A stretch of DNA of 6,537 nt. It comes from Hyphomicrobiales bacterium (lineage in GTDB: Bacteria; Pseudomonadota; Alphaproteobacteria; Rhizobiales; Beijerinckiaceae). Shown piece by piece: positions 5,618 to 6,537 of this stretch. Each line of letters starts with the position of its first letter. Position 1 is the stretch's first letter. The stretch spans positions 1-6,537 of the forward strand of contig JAQGKN010000074.1 in assembly GCA_028290085.1 (NCBI GenBank). Reading direction: 5' to 3'. A program made the position numbers and the translations under genes. Under the pieces are notes generated by a model. It had not been told where the DNA came from. It was given only the letters and a program-made list of their open reading frames with translations, and made no database searches.

Positions 5618-6145
5618 ATGAGTTATCGGCCGATGGTGGGGGTTATCCTGCGGGCGGCGCTGGTCGCGTGCCTGGGTATGTTGGCTGGGTCGCACGCGAA
5701 AGCGCGCGAAACGGTGGCCTTGCAGTCCAATTATCCGGCCGGCGTTATCATCATCAAGAAGGGCGAAAAGAGGCTGTATCTGACGATCAGCCCGGGCGTT
5801 GCCATTCGTTATCCCATTGCTGTGGGGAAAGCTGGCAAGGCTTGGTCCGGCGTGGCCCATGTCGATGGCAAATATGTGCAGCCCGCCTGGTCGCCGCCCG
5901 ACGAGGTCAAGCGCGACAATCCCCGTTTGCCCGCCGTGATCGCAGGGGGATCGCCAAGCAATCCCATGGGCGCTCGGGCGCTGACGCTCGACCGGAGCGA
6001 GATTGCCATTCATGGCACGACGCGGGCGATGCGTGCCTCGGTAGGGACGGCGGCCTCCTATGGGTGCATCCGGATGTACAATGAGGATGTGATCGATCTC
6101 TTCGAACGCGTTGCTGTCGGCACGCCGGTCATCGCCATCAATTGA
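5618..6145 (+). CDS. Small periplasmic L,D-transpeptidase (YkuD domain)
   Basis: YkuD enzymes make 3-3 peptide cross-links in peptidoglycan or attach proteins to it, by a cysteine acyl-enzyme mechanism in the periplasm. This 175-residue protein has a signal peptide (hydrophobic 7-24, likely cleavage at AKA-RE, residue 29) and a single YkuD domain from about 41 to 174. No peptidoglycan-binding or LysM domain is present. The segment AVGKAGKAWSGVAHVDGKYVQPAWSPP (68-94) is typical of the short alphaproteobacterial subgroup. IHGT holds His132 and SYGCIRMYNEDVIDL (147-161) holds catalytic Cys150; the more usual SHGC has Tyr in place of His at 148. The ATG at 5618 has GGAG (5608-5611) six bases upstream. 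Its stop lies 3 bp from that of the convergent nuclease gene, leaving no room for a terminator between them. It shares the window with a lytic transglycosylase but is not linked to it in an operon. Confidence 0.92.
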   Translation: MSYRPMVGVILRAALVACLGMLAGSHAKARETVALQSNYPAGVIIIKKGEKRLYLTISPGVAIRYPIAVGKAGKAWSGVAHVDGKYVQPAWSPPDEVKRDNPRLPAVIAGGSPSNPMGARALTLDRSEIAIHGTTRAMRASVGTAASYGCIRMYNEDVIDLFERVAVGTPVIAIN

Positions 6146-6148
6146 TGA

Positions 6149-6537
6149 TCAGCGCGTGGCGGTCTGCTGTTTGCACCAGCCGCCGCGATGGCCGCCCGCG
6201 TAGGGCCGCCCCACTCCCGCCGCCAGCATGAGACTTGCGACGTCGGTGTCGATGCCGTCTGCGAGCCGCACCCGGACGCTCGCGACGACCCGGCCGAAAT
6301 ATTTATCCGGGCCGACCTCGGTCAAAGTAACTGGACCGCTCGCAAGGATGTCCTTCAGCATTTCTGTGGCCTCCTGGGCATCCCGCGCTTCGGCGGGGCA
6401 CTTGGCGACACGTTCGGGTGCATCGAGCCCGCGAATGCGTATGGAGCTGCGGACTTCGTGGCCAAACCAGACGCGCACGCGCGCCTCGAACGTATCGCCG
6501 TCGATCGTCCGCAGCACATCGGCGGGGAGCGGGCCGC
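6149..6537 (-). CDS. Thermonuclease (SNase-like) family protein, N-terminus beyond the right edge
   Basis: This is a staphylococcal-nuclease-fold protein expected to cleave single phosphodiester bonds in DNA or RNA in a calcium-dependent way. The visible stretch opens with PADVLRTIDGDTFEARV, the first strand with metal-binding aspartates. RIRGLDAPE then carries the catalytic Arg and Glu corresponding to R35 and E43 of the Staphylococcus enzyme, and DKYFGRVVASV carries the counterpart of R87. A GTG at 6517 could start the frame and would give 122 residues, but the frame remains open to the window end with family-like residues (GPLPAD) before it. The real start, probably with a signal peptide, therefore lies outside. 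The C-terminus ends at GGWCKQQTATR, as in short single-domain members. It is convergent with the L,D-transpeptidase gene, the two stops being 3 bp apart. Confidence 0.88.
   Translation of the reverse strand, partial: GPLPADVLRTIDGDTFEARVRVWFGHEVRSSIRIRGLDAPERVAKCPAEARDAQEATEMLKDILASGPVTLTEVGPDKYFGRVVASVRVRLADGIDTDVASLMLAAGVGRPYAGGHRGGWCKQQTATR

Noticed and set aside
5414..6013. Long minus-strand frame opposite the L,D-transpeptidase gene, and plus-strand frame 5551-6084 overlapping it
   Set aside because: Both are out-of-frame readings of the YkuD gene, which has a ribosome site, signal peptide and catalytic motif in the 5618-6145 frame.
1..6537. CRISPR array, tRNA/rRNA genes, integrase, transposase, toxin-antitoxin or phage-defence genes
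   Set aside because: No regularly spaced repeats, no cloverleaf-like conserved tRNA segments and no such protein motifs were seen on either strand; the content is ordinary metabolic and cell-envelope genes.

Overview
The window looks like ordinary chromosome from a GC-rich alphaproteobacterium, most likely of the order Hyphomicrobiales (Rhizobiales). This rests on the strong GC bias at third codon positions, the protein types (DUF1223 protein, soluble MltB-like transglycosylase with a C-terminal peptidoglycan-binding domain, Zincin_1 metallopeptidase, small YkuD protein, PF16242-type stress flavoprotein), and a candidate EcfG-type stress promoter, a sigma factor class restricted to Alphaproteobacteria. 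I see no mobile element, CRISPR array, tRNA or rRNA. Genus cannot be set by eye.

Layout. The left half is a run of four minus-strand genes. Reading in their direction: leuD (leucine biosynthesis, 4269-3667), a secreted MltB-type lytic murein transglycosylase (3594-2395), a secreted DUF1223 thioredoxin-like protein (2298-1540), and the amidase domain of allophanate hydrolase (start 1390, running off the left edge). The gaps of 72, 96 and 149 bp hold hairpins or palindromes, so they may be separate transcription units rather than one tight operon. Divergent from leuD, on the plus strand, is a PNPOx-like general-stress protein (4475-4975). It converges on a minus-strand Zincin_1 metallopeptidase (5417-4995), with a GC-rich hairpin at the junction. 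Divergent from the metallopeptidase is a plus-strand periplasmic L,D-transpeptidase (5618-6145). Its stop lies 3 bp from the stop of a minus-strand thermonuclease-family gene that runs off the right edge.

How the genes fit together. They do not form one pathway. leuD serves leucine synthesis (its partner leuC is not here), atzF serves urea/allophanate nitrogen release, and the transglycosylase and L,D-transpeptidase both act on peptidoglycan. The most interesting material is regulatory: a GGAAC-N16-GGTT element ahead of the stress protein, a near-perfect 20-bp palindrome plus a second palindrome overlapping a -10-like hexamer ahead of atzF, a two-tier hairpin between leuD and the transglycosylase, and a structured leader ahead of leuD. 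I found no convincing undescribed multi-gene system.
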